A DNA stretch of 64,000 nt from Kutzneria sp. CA-103260 (GCF_018263855.1 NZ_CP073318.1:10664001-10728000); one strand, 5' to 3'. Shown: positions 14,806 through 25,077, counted from the first letter of the stretch. The notes: generated by a model not told the origin, from the sequence alone. A program made the numbers and translations.

Positions 14806-17733
14806 ATGCCCACCGTGCCGCGTCTGGGATCGGGAATTCCGCTGGTGGCACGCAGCGCCGAGATCGGCCGGCTGCGTGCCGCCCTCGTGCGGGCCGGGCA
14901 GGGCGGGGCCGCCGCGGTGCTGATGTCGGGGGACGCCGGCGTGGGCAAGACGCGGCTGGTGACCGACCTGGCCGCGACCGCGGAACGGGACGGCGCGCTG
15001 GTGCTGACCGGGCGGTGCGTCGGCTCCGGGGCGGGTCTGCCGTACCTGCCGTTCGCCGATGTGCTGGCGCAGTTGCGTGGCGACTGTCCGGAAGCCCTGC
15101 ACAGCCGTCCGGCGCTGGCCCGGCTGTTGCCCGACCTGGCCGTGCAGACGTCGAGCCGTGAGGACGACGCGGAGCTGGGGCAGCTCCAGCTGTTCGACGC
15201 CGTGCACAGCCTGCTGGCCGAGCTGGCCGCCGACCGGACCGTGCTGCTGACGATCGAGGACGTGCACTGGGCCGACTCGTCGTCCCGCAACCTGTTGACG
15301 TTCCTGCTGTCCCGGCTGAGCACCCAGCGGCTGCTCGTCACCGTCACCTATCGCGCCGACGAGCTGCACCGCCGGCACCCGCTGCGGCCGGTGCTGGCCG
15401 AACTGGTGCGGCTGTCCGCGGTGGAGCGGCTGGACCTGACGCCGTTCAGCCCCGAGGACGCGACCCTGTTCGTCCGCTCGCTGGCCGAGGACGACCTCAC
15501 CGACGCGCAGGTGCTGCGCATCGCCGAACGCTCCGAGGGCAACGCGTTCTACGCCGAGGAGCTGGTGGCCAGCGCCGCCGACTGCGACCCGGGCGTGCCG
15601 ACCGCGCTGGCCGATGTGCTGCTGGCCCGGATCGAACGCCTCAGCCCGCAGGCGCAACAGGTGCTGCGCGCGGCGTCGGCCGGCGGCCGTCGGGTCCGCT
15701 ACGCGCGGTTGCACGAGGTCGCCGCGATGGCGCCGCCGGAGCTGGAGGACGCGCTGCGGGAAGCCGTGCAGCACAACGTTTTGCAGACGATCGACGCCGA
15801 CGAGCACTACGCCTTCCGGCACGCCCTGCTGCGCGAGGCGATCTACACCGACCTGCTGCCGGGCGAACGGGTCCGGTTGCACGCGGCGTATGCCAAGCTG
15901 ATCGCCTCCGAGTCGGGAATCCGTGGCAATGCGGCGAAACTGGCCTACCACAGCATGGAAAGCCATGCCCTGCCACAGGCTTTGCAGGCCTCCGTGCAGG
16001 CCGCGCGGGAGGCTGACGAGGCCGGCGCGCCGAGCGAGGCGCTGCACTACGCCGAGCAGGCCCTGAAGATATGGCCCGCCGTGCCCGACGCCGAGGCCCA
16101 CGCCGGCGTCAACGAGGTGAAGCTGACCAAGCTGGCCAGCATGTTCGCGGTCAGCGCCGGCGAGCTGGAGCGGGGCATCGCCTTCGCCCGCCAGACCGTG
16201 CGGGTGGCCGAGGGCGAGGAGAAGATCGAGGCGCTGCGCCGCTTGTCGTTGGCACTGGTCAATTTGGACGGTCGTGAGGACGAGGCCGCCGAGGTCATCG
16301 ACCGGGCCTGGCAGCTGGTGCGGGACGAGCCGTACTCGGTGAACAAGGCGTGGGTGCTGGCGGTTCGGGCCCGCATGCTGCGCGCCACCTGCGAGCCACT
16401 GGCCCGGGAGGCCGCCGAGGAGGCGGTGCGGACCGCGATGCACGCCGGTTCGCGCAGCGCCGAGGCTGACGCGCTGATCACCATCGCCCTGATGGACGAG
16501 AAGGACGGCCTCGTCGACGACGCGTGCTCCCGGCTGCTCATCGCCCGGGACCGGGCCATCGAGGCCGGCGCGCTCACCGTGGAGCTGCGGGCCTGGTACA
16601 ACCTCGGCGTCAACCGGTACGAGCAGGGCCTGATCGGCGAGGCCGTGAAGGTCTTCTCCGAGGGCCTGCGCCGCTCCGAGCAGAACGGACTGTCCTGGGG
16701 CCCTTCGGGCTTCCAGCTGCGGGCGCTGCTGGTGACCGCCCGCTATGTGGCTGGCGACTGGGCCGGCAGCGCCGAGGCCGCCCGGCTGCCCGGCGACCCC
16801 GTGGCCAGCATCGGCACCGCCATCGTCGCCGCCTCCGGCCTGGCCACCGAGGTCGGCGCCGGTCGTCTTGACCACGCCGAGCAGCTGCTGCACCGGCTGC
16901 GGCCCGAGTGGCAGCGGGACTACCAGCTGCCCCTGAACTGCACCGCCGCCGCCGTCGAGTTGCACAGCTGGCGTGGCCGTTTCGACCTGGCTCTGGCCGC
17001 CGCCGAGGACGGCATCGACTCGCTTGAGGCCCTCCAGGCCGGCCTCACCGGCGAGGTTCGCCTCGCCGCCCTGGGTGTCTCCGCCGCCGCCGACATCGCC
17101 CGGGGCGCTCGGCGTCGTCGTGACTCCGACGCCGAGGCCGCAGCCCTCGACTCCGCCCGGCGACTCGCCGAGCTGGGCTTCGTCGCCGCCAAGTCCAGGC
17201 CCCGCAGCGGAAAACTCGGTCCCGAGGGCCGGGCCTGGCATGCGCGCCTGGCCGCCGAGATCACCCGCCTTGACGACGGCACCGGCGATCCCGCCGCCTG
17301 GCGGCAGGTGGTCGACGCCTTCGGCTACGGCCATGGCTACGAACGCGCCCTCGCCCGCTGGCGCCTCGCCGCCGCCCTGCTCGCCGACGACGACAAAGAC
17401 GGCGCCGCCCGACAACTCCGCCTCGCCGCCGAGTCCGCCGGCCGCCTCGGCGCCGTCCCCCTCGGCACCGCCATCGCCGAACTCGCCCGCCGTGGCCGCA
17501 TCCAACTCGGCGACGCCGTCCCCCGCGACACCGTCGACCTCCTCACCCCTCGCGAACGCTCCGTGCTGGCGCTGGTGGCCATGGGCCGCACCAACCGCGA
17601 GGTCGGCGAAGAGCTCTACATCAGCGAGAAGACCGTCAGCGTCCACCTCTCCCGCATCATGGCCAAACTCGGCGCCAGCCGCCGCGCCGAAGCCGTCGCC
17701 ACGGCCTACGACCGAGGCTTGCTGGAGTCCTGA
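14806..17733 (+). CDS. LAL-type LuxR regulator with AAA ATPase domain
   Basis: A 975-residue regulator. The N-terminal ATPase has a P-loop GDAGVGKT at about 42-49 and Walker B TIEDVHWAD near 147. The long middle is built of TPR-like helical repeats. The C-terminal LuxR helix-turn-helix (LTPRERSVLALVAMGRTNRE, then ISEKTVSVHLSRIMAKLG) is at about 907-970. MalT/LAL proteins bind an inducer and ATP, oligomerise and activate transcription. The last kilobase has a marked bias to C-ending codons. It lies between two SARP genes in a regulator-rich stretch, with no clear target operon. Confidence 0.93.
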   Translation: MPTVPRLGSGIPLVARSAEIGRLRAALVRAGQGGAAAVLMSGDAGVGKTRLVTDLAATAERDGALVLTGRCVGSGAGLPYLPFADVLAQLRGDCPEALHSRPALARLLPDLAVQTSSREDDAELGQLQLFDAVHSLLAELAADRTVLLTIEDVHWADSSSRNLLTFLLSRLSTQRLLVTVTYRADELHRRHPLRPVLAELVRLSAVERLDLTPFSPEDATLFVRSLAEDDLTDAQVLRIAERSEGNAFYAEELVASAADCDPGVPTALADVLLARIERLSPQAQQVLRAASAGGRRVRYARLHEVAAMAPPELEDALREAVQHNVLQTIDADEHYAFRHALLREAIYTDLLPGERVRLHAAYAKLIASESGIRGNAAKLAYHSMESHALPQALQASVQAAREADEAGAPSEALHYAEQALKIWPAVPDAEAHAGVNEVKLTKLASMFAVSAGELERGIAFARQTVRVAEGEEKIEALRRLSLALVNLDGREDEAAEVIDRAWQLVRDEPYSVNKAWVLAVRARMLRATCEPLAREAAEEAVRTAMHAGSRSAEADALITIALMDEKDGLVDDACSRLLIARDRAIEAGALTVELRAWYNLGVNRYEQGLIGEAVKVFSEGLRRSEQNGLSWGPSGFQLRALLVTARYVAGDWAGSAEAARLPGDPVASIGTAIVAASGLATEVGAGRLDHAEQLLHRLRPEWQRDYQLPLNCTAAAVELHSWRGRFDLALAAAEDGIDSLEALQAGLTGEVRLAALGVSAAADIARGARRRRDSDAEAAALDSARRLAELGFVAAKSRPRSGKLGPEGRAWHARLAAEITRLDDGTGDPAAWRQVVDAFGYGHGYERALARWRLAAALLADDDKDGAARQLRLAAESAGRLGAVPLGTAIAELARRGRIQLGDAVPRDTVDLLTPRERSVLALVAMGRTNREVGEELYISEKTVSVHLSRIMAKLGASRRAEAVATAYDRGLLES

Positions 17734-17774
17734 GCACTGGCGTCGATCCGCTCTCGTAGCAGGTCCACGTCAGA

Positions 17775-18299
17775 TCACGCCTGGCCGTCGGAGTCCTGCT
17801 GCTTGCGCCGCTCGTCCTCGTGGCGCTGGTTCCAGGCCGCCCGCATTCGGTCGCCACGGCGCTCGTGCGCCGCACTACGGCGTTGCTGCCAAGGGGATTT
17901 CGTGAGCAGGCGGGTGACCAGGAGTTCGTGCGGGGCGTAGTCGTTGTCCGTGTCGACCACCTCGAGCCCGGCGGTGGTCATGATCTTGCGCATGGCTTCC
18001 TGCATCGCCTCGCCGATGCCGTCGTTCAGCCGCTTGAACGCCGCGGTCTCCTCGCCCTCCTGTAACGGGTCTTCAGCCCAGGCCTCCAGCGCCGCGTCCA
18101 TCAGCACGCTGTGCGACTGCCAGTCCACCAGCACACCCCGCATGTCCGGCCGATCCACGCGCACGAGCGCGCCGGCGGTCCCTGGCGGGTCGTCCTCGGG
18201 CATCACCGGCAACCCCGCCGCCACCAGCTCCGCCCGGACGACAGTGGCGAGAACCTCCAGCCGGAACGCGGCCTTGCGCTCTTCGGACATCTCCGTCAT
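17775..18299 (-). CDS. Hypothetical cytosolic protein
   Basis: A 174-residue protein of unknown function, convergent with the LAL gene (41 bp between stops). It starts MTEMSEERKAAFRLEVLATV and has an alpha/beta middle with GVLVDWQSHSVLMDAALEAW, DGIGEAMQEAMRKIMTTAGL and VVDTDNDYAPHELLVTR. The C-terminal tail is strongly charged (Arg, Glu, Asp, Gln). There is no signal peptide, membrane segment or recognised motif. The tail composition suggests a flexible end or nucleic-acid contact, but no function is claimed. Confidence 0.7.
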   Translation of the reverse strand: MTEMSEERKAAFRLEVLATVVRAELVAAGLPVMPEDDPPGTAGALVRVDRPDMRGVLVDWQSHSVLMDAALEAWAEDPLQEGEETAAFKRLNDGIGEAMQEAMRKIMTTAGLEVVDTDNDYAPHELLVTRLLTKSPWQQRRSAAHERRGDRMRAAWNQRHEDERRKQQDSDGQA

Positions 18300-18488
18300 G
18301 GCGGCAAGTCTCCCAGGTCCGCCGGCGGGTCGGGCAGGACCGACGTGCGGGTGGTCCGGGGGTTGTACGCCTGGGGGATGACGTCCGTCAGCCTCGGGGA
18401 CGACGTGGCTTCCCGCCCGCGAGTGGATGTTGGCGGACCCCGGGCGACCATAGGTTCTGCCTCATCGAATTCCAGGTGAGGAGCGACA

Positions 18489-19241
18489 ATGTCTGCTGTG
18501 GCGTCCGACGTCGGGCTGCGTACCGCGGTGCAGGCCCGCGAGCTGGTGAAGGTCTACGGCCGGGGCGACACGGCGGTGCGGGCCCTGGACGGGGTGAGCG
18601 TGGCGTTCGCGGCCGGGAAGTTCACGGCGATCATGGGGCCGTCCGGCTCGGGCAAGTCGACGCTGATGCACTGCCTGGCCGGCCTGGACTCGGTGGACCA
18701 CGGCCAGGTCTACATCGGACAGACGGACATCACGAAGCTGTCGGACCGGGATCTGACGCGGCTGCGCCGCGACCGGGTGGGCTTCGTGTTCCAGTCGTTC
18801 AACCTGCTGCCGACGCTGACCGCGGAGCAGAACATCCTGCTGGGCCTGGAGTTGGCCGGCCGCAAGCCGGACAAGGCCTGGTACGACACGATTGTGGACA
18901 CGGTGGGCCTGCGCCAGCGCCTGACCCACAAGCCGAGTGAGCTGTCGGGCGGCCAGCAGCAGCGGGTGGCGTGCGCGCGGGCCCTGGTGGCGCGGCCGGA
19001 AGTGGTGTTCGCGGACGAGCCGACGGGCAACCTGGACTCCCGCTCGGGCGCGGAGGTGCTGGACTTCCTGCGCATGTCGGTGCGCAAGCTGGGCCAGACG
19101 GTGATCATGGTGACGCACGACCCGGTGGCCGCCTCCTACGCCGACCGCGTGGTGCTGCTGGCCGACGGCCGGCTCGCCGGCGAGATCAACCAGCCCACCG
19201 CCGACTCCGTGCTGTCGGCCCTCAAGCACCTGGGAGCGTGA
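18489..19241 (+). CDS. ABC transporter ATP-binding protein, MacB/LolD type
   Basis: A 250-residue ATPase with Walker A GPSGSGKST (50-58), Q-loop FQSFN, signature LSGGQQQR (152-159), Walker B VVFADEP (172-178) and H-loop VTHD. The sequence is of the LolD/MacB/FtsE group that powers FtsX-type permeases. ATG 18489 follows AGGTGAGGAG. Its TGA shares one base with the ATG of the permease gene (19241), showing translational coupling. The likely role is lipid, lipoprotein or peptide extraction or export at the membrane. Confidence 0.95.
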   Translation: MSAVASDVGLRTAVQARELVKVYGRGDTAVRALDGVSVAFAAGKFTAIMGPSGSGKSTLMHCLAGLDSVDHGQVYIGQTDITKLSDRDLTRLRRDRVGFVFQSFNLLPTLTAEQNILLGLELAGRKPDKAWYDTIVDTVGLRQRLTHKPSELSGGQQQRVACARALVARPEVVFADEPTGNLDSRSGAEVLDFLRMSVRKLGQTVIMVTHDPVAASYADRVVLLADGRLAGEINQPTADSVLSALKHLGA

Positions 19242-21775
19242 TGTTCCGGGCCACGCTCGCGGGTCTGCGCGCCCGCACGGCGAGGATGGTGCTGTCCTCG
19301 ATAGCGATCATCCTCGGCGTCGCCTTCGTCAGCGGCACGCTGGTCCTGGGCAACGCCCTCAACGAGCAGGTGCACGACGAGCTCGCCCGCCAGACCAAGG
19401 GCGTCGACGCGTCGATCACGATCAACCGGGACGACGAGACCGAGAACACGCCGACCGCCAACCAGGCCAAGCTGGGCCAGGACACGGTCGAGGCGATCCG
19501 CAAGATCCCGGGTGTGGCCGGCGCGGACGGCCGCGGCGCCACGGAGATCCCGCTGGTCAAGCCGAACGGCAAGGCGGCCTCGGCCTTCGTCTCCACCATC
19601 GAGAGCACGCCGCAGCTGCGGGAGTTCGACCTGGCCTCGGGGGCGTTCCCCAAGGCGGACAACGAGATCGCGCTGGACGTGCGGACGGCCAAGACGACCG
19701 GCATCGGCGTCGGCCAGAAGGTGTCGGTGCTGGCCGACGGCGACAAGGCCGTGCCACTGACCGTGGTCGGCACGTACAGCCAGGGTGCCAACACGATGTC
19801 GCTGAGCGACTACCAGGTCCTGCTCACGTCGACGGCGATGCAGTCGCTGAGCAAGCAGTCCGGCATCTACCAGATCGTGGTGGCCGGGGCGCCGGGCGTG
19901 AGCCAGCAGCAGCTGGTCGACCGGATCACGGCCCAGCTGGGCAAGGCCTACTCGGTGCAGACCGGTGACGCCTTCACCCAGGACACGCTCACCCACGCGG
20001 CCCGGGGCTCCGGCGGCCTGACCCAGATCATGCTGATCTTCGCGCTGATCTCGCTGGTGGTCGCGGCGATGGTCATCTACAACACGTTCACGATCCTGGT
20101 CGCCCAGCGCACCCGTGAGCTGGCGCTGCTGCGCTGCCTGGGCGCCGACCGCCGCCAGGTGTTCGGCAGCGTGCTGCTGGAGGCCCTGGTGATGGGCCTG
20201 GTGGCCTCGGTGCTCGGCCTCGGCGCCGGCGTAGGCCTGGCCGCGTTGCTGGAGCAGGCGGTCAGCCTGGCCAGCGGCGGCGAGACCGCTCCGACCGGCC
20301 TCCCGATGACCGGCACCGTGGTGCTCGCGGCCTTCGCTGTCGGCGTCCTGGTCACGGTGGCGTCGGCGGCCCTGCCGGCGCTGCGGGCGACCAAGGTGGC
20401 CCCGCTGGCCGCCCTGCGCAGCCAGCCCGACAGCCGCGACGAGGTCCGCCGCACCGGCGTCCGGCGCATCGTCAGCGCCGCGGTGCTGCTGTTCGGCGGG
20501 GCCGGCCTGATCGGCCTGGGCATGGGGCTGGACCAGATGTCGGCGATGCTCGTCGTCGGCGGCGGCACGATGGTGATGCTGCTGGGCGTGATCGTGGTGG
20601 GCCCGCTCATCGTCGGCCCGATCAACAAGGTGCTCGGCGCGATCCCCGCGCTGCTGTTCGGCGTGCCGGCCAAGCTGGCCACGGTCAACGCCGGCCGCAA
20701 CCCGCGGCGCACCGCCGCCACCACGGCCGCGCTGATCATCGGCGTGACCATCGTGACGATGGTGACGGTGGTCGCCACCAGCGGCAAGCAGGCCGCCAGC
20801 GCCCAGGTGGACCAGCGGTTCCCGGCCGACTTCGTGGTCACGTCCTCGGTGTACGACCACCCGCTGCCGGCCACGCTGCCCGGCCAGCTGCGCTCGGTGT
20901 CCCAGATCGGGCAGGTCGCGGCCAGCGCCCAGACGGTGATGACCGTGGGCCAGTCCGGCGACCAGGAGGTCATGGGCGTCGACCAGTCAGCGCTGGGCAG
21001 CATGGTCAACCCGACGCTGGTCAGCGGCGACCTGAGCCAGCTCGGCCCGGGCGCGGTCGCGCTGTACAAGTCGGCGGTCGGCGGGGCCAAACTGGGCGAC
21101 CAGGTGCTGGTCAGCACGCCGGACGGCAACAAGATGCTCAAGCTCGTGGCCGTCTACGACTCGCAGGGCCTGGACGACGCCCTGGTCACGCTGGACACCT
21201 TCGCGTCGCTCGCGCCCAAGGTCGTCGGCTACAGCCAGGTGCTGGTCAAGACCAAGCCGGGCGTGTCGCCGGGCGACGGCCAGGCGGCGATGGACCAGGC
21301 GACCGCGAACGTGCCGGTGGCCAAGGTCAGCAGCGCGGCCGCGACCAAGCAGCAGCTCAACAGCCAGGTCGACAACCTGCTGGCGCTGATGTGGGCGCTG
21401 ATCGGGCTGGCGGTGGTGATCGCCCTGTTCGGCATCGCCAACACGCTGGGCCTGTCGGTGCTGGAGCGCACCCGGGAGTCGGCGCTGCTGCGGGCGCTGG
21501 GCCTGACCAAGGGCCAGCTGCGGCTGATGCTGGTGATCGAGTCGGTGCTGATGGGCGTGATGGGCGCGCTGCTCGGCGTGGTGCTCGGCGGCGCGTTCGC
21601 CTGGGTGCTGATCACGGCCATCTCCACGCCGCAGCTCCAGCTGGGGCTGGCGATCCCGGGCGGCCAGCTGGGTGTGCTGCTGGTGGCGGCGGTGCTGGCC
21701 GCGGTGCTGGCGGCGCTGGCCCCGGCCCGCCGGGCGGCCCGGACGTCCATCGTCGCGGGCATGGCCGAAGCCTAG
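19241..21775 (+). CDS. FtsX-like ABC transporter permease with two permease modules
   Basis: An 844-residue membrane protein, partner of the ATPase just upstream. It starts MFRATLAGLRARTARMVLSS with a transmembrane segment at about 15-37, then a large extracytoplasmic MacB-like domain with GVDASITINRDDE and GRGATEIPLV. A first FtsX module follows (LMLIFALISLVVAAMVIYNT region, RTRELALLRCLG), then a second pair of segments, a second external domain, and a C-terminal FtsX module ending near AARTSIVAGMAEA. This duplicated layout is common in actinobacteria. The substrate is unknown. A 9-bp hairpin follows, then a SARP gene. Confidence 0.93.
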   Translation: MFRATLAGLRARTARMVLSSIAIILGVAFVSGTLVLGNALNEQVHDELARQTKGVDASITINRDDETENTPTANQAKLGQDTVEAIRKIPGVAGADGRGATEIPLVKPNGKAASAFVSTIESTPQLREFDLASGAFPKADNEIALDVRTAKTTGIGVGQKVSVLADGDKAVPLTVVGTYSQGANTMSLSDYQVLLTSTAMQSLSKQSGIYQIVVAGAPGVSQQQLVDRITAQLGKAYSVQTGDAFTQDTLTHAARGSGGLTQIMLIFALISLVVAAMVIYNTFTILVAQRTRELALLRCLGADRRQVFGSVLLEALVMGLVASVLGLGAGVGLAALLEQAVSLASGGETAPTGLPMTGTVVLAAFAVGVLVTVASAALPALRATKVAPLAALRSQPDSRDEVRRTGVRRIVSAAVLLFGGAGLIGLGMGLDQMSAMLVVGGGTMVMLLGVIVVGPLIVGPINKVLGAIPALLFGVPAKLATVNAGRNPRRTAATTAALIIGVTIVTMVTVVATSGKQAASAQVDQRFPADFVVTSSVYDHPLPATLPGQLRSVSQIGQVAASAQTVMTVGQSGDQEVMGVDQSALGSMVNPTLVSGDLSQLGPGAVALYKSAVGGAKLGDQVLVSTPDGNKMLKLVAVYDSQGLDDALVTLDTFASLAPKVVGYSQVLVKTKPGVSPGDGQAAMDQATANVPVAKVSSAAATKQQLNSQVDNLLALMWALIGLAVVIALFGIANTLGLSVLERTRESALLRALGLTKGQLRLMLVIESVLMGVMGALLGVVLGGAFAWVLITAISTPQLQLGLAIPGGQLGVLLVAAVLAAVLAALAPARRAARTSIVAGMAEA

Positions 21776-21796
21776 AAGCCAATTCCAAGAGCCGGG

Positions 21797-21825
21797 TGGC
21801 GCTCGTCCGTCGGGGGCGAGCGCCA
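21797..21825 (+). terminator. Terminator hairpin after the ABC operon
   Basis: Perfect 9-bp arms TGGCGCTCG (21797-21805) and CGAGCGCCA (21817-21825), loop of 11 nt, followed by TTCGTGT. It lies 21 bp after the permease stop. Confidence 0.6.
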
Positions 21826-21889
21826 TTCGTGTATCCAGGAACAGGGGATGCGCTCCTGTCTCCCAGCGGCGGAATGTCCTGGGGGACAC

Positions 21890-24800
21890 ATGGAAATTCG
21901 GCTTCTCGGGCCGGTGCAGGCGCGGATCGGGGAGAGAGTCGTCGACCTCGGTCCCCGGCAGCGCCGGCTGGTGCTGGCGGTGCTGGCGATCGAGGTCAAC
22001 CGGCTGGTCCCGGTGGACCGGCTGGTCGAGCTGGTATGGCCGGTGCGGCCGCCCCGCACGGCCTCACACGCGGTTCGGGTGTCGGTGTCGAGCATCCGGG
22101 GCCTGCTCTCCGAGGCCGGCGCCGACCTGACGGTCGTCACCCGGGGTTCCGGCTACCAGCTGCGGGCCGATCCGATGCTGATCGACGTGCACCGCTTCCA
22201 GGAGCTGCTGACCCGCTCCCGGGACGCCGCTGACGACCAGTCCCGGCTGGCCGAGCTGGACGAGGCGCTGGCGCTGTGGCGGGGGCCGGCGCTGGTCGAC
22301 ACGGCCGACCCGGAGGTGGTCGAGGAGCTGGTCGGCGGGGTCACCGAGACCCGGCTGGTGGCCCAGGAGGACCGGTTCGACACGCTGCTGCGGCTGGGCC
22401 GGCACCAGGAGACGCTCGGTGAGCTGACCACCCTGACCGACCAGCATCCGACCCGGGAACGCCTGGTCGGGCAGCTGATGCTGGCGCTGCACCGCGGCGG
22501 CCAGAGCAGCCGGGCGCTGGCCGTGTCACGGCGGACCCGGACCGTGCTGGCCGAGGAGCTGGGCATCGACCCAGGCGAGGAGCTGAGCCGGCTGGAGCTG
22601 GCCGTCCTGCGCAATGACCCGGCCCTCACGATCAGCGCCGGCCAGCCGGCGGTGACGATGACCGCGCCGGCGCTGCTGCCGCCGGCCATCGGCGACTTCA
22701 CCGGCCGCGAGGCCCAGTTCGCGGCCCTGGACCGGGCCGGCGCGGTGACGCTGCTGGTCGGTACGGCCGGCGTGGGCAAGACAGCGCTGGCTGTGCAGTG
22801 GGGGCACCGGTCGCGGGCGACGTTCCCGGACGGCCAGCTCTACGTCAACCTCAACGGCTACTCGGTCGGGCCGCCGGTGCAGCCGTTGCAGGCGCTGTCC
22901 CAGTTCCTGCGGGCCGTCGGCGTGCCGCCGGACCAGGTGCCGGTGGACCCGGCCGAGGCGGCCGGCCTGTACCGCTCGCTGCTGGCCGACCGGAAGATGT
23001 TGGTGCTGCTGGACAACGCGGTCAGCGCCGAGCAGGTGCGGCCGCTGCTGCCGGCCGGCCCGCGGTGCCAGGTCGTGATCACCAGCCGGGACCGCCTCGA
23101 CGGGCTGGTCGCGTTGGACGCGGCCCAGCGGCTCGCGCTGGACGTGATGTCCCCGGACGAGGCGCTTTCCTTGCTGCGTCGGATGATCGGTGGCGAGCGG
23201 ATCGACGCCGAGCCGGACTCCGCGCGGGAGCTGGCCGACACGTGCGCGCACCTGCCGCTGGCGCTGCGGATCACTGCCGCCCAGCTGGTGAACCACCCGT
23301 CGCGGCCGATTTCCGACTACGTCGCCACCCTGGACCAGAACGACCTGCTGACGTCGCTGCGGATCGACGGCGACGAGCAGAGCGCCGTGCGGGCCGCGTT
23401 CGACCTGTCCTACTCCGGGCTGAAGCCGGAGGCCCAGGAACTGTTCCGCCGCTTGGGTTTGGCCCCTGGACCGGACATCAGTGCCCAGACCGCGGCGGTG
23501 CTGATCGAGTCGACCCCGTGCGAGACGGCCCGGCTGCTGGACCAGTTGGCCGCCGCGCACCTGGTCGACCAGCCGGTGTTCGGCCGCTACACCTGCCACG
23601 ACCTGTTGCGGCACTACGCCCGTGACCGCGCCGACGAGCAGGACAGCGCCGAGGAGCGGGAAAGTGTGCTGTGCCGGCTGCTCGACGAGTACCTGCGGCA
23701 CGCCCGCGCGGCGGTCGGCGTGCTGTACCCGCACATGCTGCAACTGGCCCCGCCGACCAAGGATCTGTTCGACGACTTCGCGTCCGCGCTGGCCTGGCTG
23801 GACGTGGAGCGGCCCAGCCTGATCGCCGCCATCCACCATGCCGCGCGGGCCGGGCAGCGGACGCGGGCCTGGCTGCTGGCCGACGCCATCCGCGGATATC
23901 TGTTCCAGGGCGGGGAATTCGCCGACTGGTTCGCCACCGCCCGCCTCGCGCTCGCGCTGGCCACCGGCGACCCCCGGGCCAAGGCCGCCGCCCTGTTCAG
24001 CCTCGGCACCGCGCACTACGCCGTGAACCAGTACCGCGAGGCGACCGAGCTGTGCACCGCGGCGCTGGATCTGTGCCGTGAGACCGAATGGCTCTCCGGG
24101 CAGGCGTCCGTGCTCAACAATCTCGGCCTGATCGCCATGTCCACCGGCGAGTTGGAGCAGGCGGCCGTGCACTGCGAGCAGGCGCTGCGGATCGGGCTGC
24201 GGCTGGGCAACCGGCACACCGAGGAGATGGCGCTGACCAATCTCGGCATCGTCTGCTACCTGCGGGGCGAAGCCGACCGGGCGGTGGATTTCCATCGGCG
24301 GGCGCTGACCGTGCAGCGGGAGATCAACCCCCGTGGCGAGGGCGCGGTGCTGGTCTACCTCGGTGGGGCGTTGTGCCTGCGCGGTGATCTCGACGAGGCG
24401 TTGGACAGCTGCGTCACGGGATTGGCGTGCTGCCATGAGATCGGCGCGCGGATCGAGGAAGCGCAGTTGCAGGCGTACATCGCCGGGATCCAGCACGCCG
24501 CCGGCCGGCGGGACGAGGCGCTGGCCGCCGCCCACGCCGCCGTCGAGTTCGGCGTCGACCTCGGGGACCAGCGCACGGAGGCGTGCGGGCGGATGATGCT
24601 CGGCGCGATCCTTGGCGGCACCGAGGAATGCGAGCGCGCCCTCACCCTCGCGCGGGCCATCGGCGCGCGGCACGTCGAGTGCGAGGCCCTGATCGTCATG
24701 GCCGCCAACCTGGTGTGCGACGGCGTACTCACGCTGGCCTCCGACTACGCGCAGCACGCCCTCGGCATCGCCATGGACGCCGGTTACCTTGCCCTGCAAG

Positions 24801-25066
24801 GGCGGGCGCTGTCCGTGCTGGCCGACATCGCGCTCGGCGGGCCGCAGCCCTCTCGCGCCGCCGAGTTGGCCACCGAGGCCCTGTCCGTGCAGCGGCAGTC
24901 CGGCGACCGCCTCGGCGTCGCCGCCACCCTGTGCACACTGGGAATCGCCTTACGCGGCACCGTCGGCGCGCTCGCCGCCCAGCCGCACTGGCGCGAGGCC
25001 CGCGACCTCTACGCCCGCTGCCACGCCCCCGAACCCACCCGCCTCACCACCCTGCTCGGCCCCTGA
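21890..25066 (+). CDS. AfsR-like SARP transcriptional regulator with NB-ARC and TPR domains (second copy)
   Basis: About 1058 residues. The SARP winged helix is at 1-95 (MEIRLLGPVQARIGERVVDL, then RQRRLVLAVLAIEVNRLV) and the activator domain at about 98-240. The NB-ARC P-loop is GTAGVGKT near 290, with LVLLDNAVSAEQ and VITSRDRLDG following, and a long TPR array covers about 680-1050. ATG 21890 is chosen because CTGGGGGACAC lies directly upstream; an in-frame ATG at 21848 would add 14 residues lacking domain similarity. It shares its domain order with the SARP gene at 11569 but is clearly diverged, so this is not a recent duplication. The targets are unknown. Confidence 0.93.
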   Translation: MEIRLLGPVQARIGERVVDLGPRQRRLVLAVLAIEVNRLVPVDRLVELVWPVRPPRTASHAVRVSVSSIRGLLSEAGADLTVVTRGSGYQLRADPMLIDVHRFQELLTRSRDAADDQSRLAELDEALALWRGPALVDTADPEVVEELVGGVTETRLVAQEDRFDTLLRLGRHQETLGELTTLTDQHPTRERLVGQLMLALHRGGQSSRALAVSRRTRTVLAEELGIDPGEELSRLELAVLRNDPALTISAGQPAVTMTAPALLPPAIGDFTGREAQFAALDRAGAVTLLVGTAGVGKTALAVQWGHRSRATFPDGQLYVNLNGYSVGPPVQPLQALSQFLRAVGVPPDQVPVDPAEAAGLYRSLLADRKMLVLLDNAVSAEQVRPLLPAGPRCQVVITSRDRLDGLVALDAAQRLALDVMSPDEALSLLRRMIGGERIDAEPDSARELADTCAHLPLALRITAAQLVNHPSRPISDYVATLDQNDLLTSLRIDGDEQSAVRAAFDLSYSGLKPEAQELFRRLGLAPGPDISAQTAAVLIESTPCETARLLDQLAAAHLVDQPVFGRYTCHDLLRHYARDRADEQDSAEERESVLCRLLDEYLRHARAAVGVLYPHMLQLAPPTKDLFDDFASALAWLDVERPSLIAAIHHAARAGQRTRAWLLADAIRGYLFQGGEFADWFATARLALALATGDPRAKAAALFSLGTAHYAVNQYREATELCTAALDLCRETEWLSGQASVLNNLGLIAMSTGELEQAAVHCEQALRIGLRLGNRHTEEMALTNLGIVCYLRGEADRAVDFHRRALTVQREINPRGEGAVLVYLGGALCLRGDLDEALDSCVTGLACCHEIGARIEEAQLQAYIAGIQHAAGRRDEALAAAHAAVEFGVDLGDQRTEACGRMMLGAILGGTEECERALTLARAIGARHVECEALIVMAANLVCDGVLTLASDYAQHALGIAMDAGYLALQGRALSVLADIALGGPQPSRAAELATEALSVQRQSGDRLGVAATLCTLGIALRGTVGALAAQPHWREARDLYARCHAPEPTRLTTLLGP

Positions 25067-25077
25067 CCCCATAGTTG

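Noticed and set aside
14689-17646. Very long minus-strand open frame opposite the LAL regulator
   Set aside because: It mirrors a well-supported plus-strand gene and shows only Gly/Gln/Val/His-rich low-information sequence.
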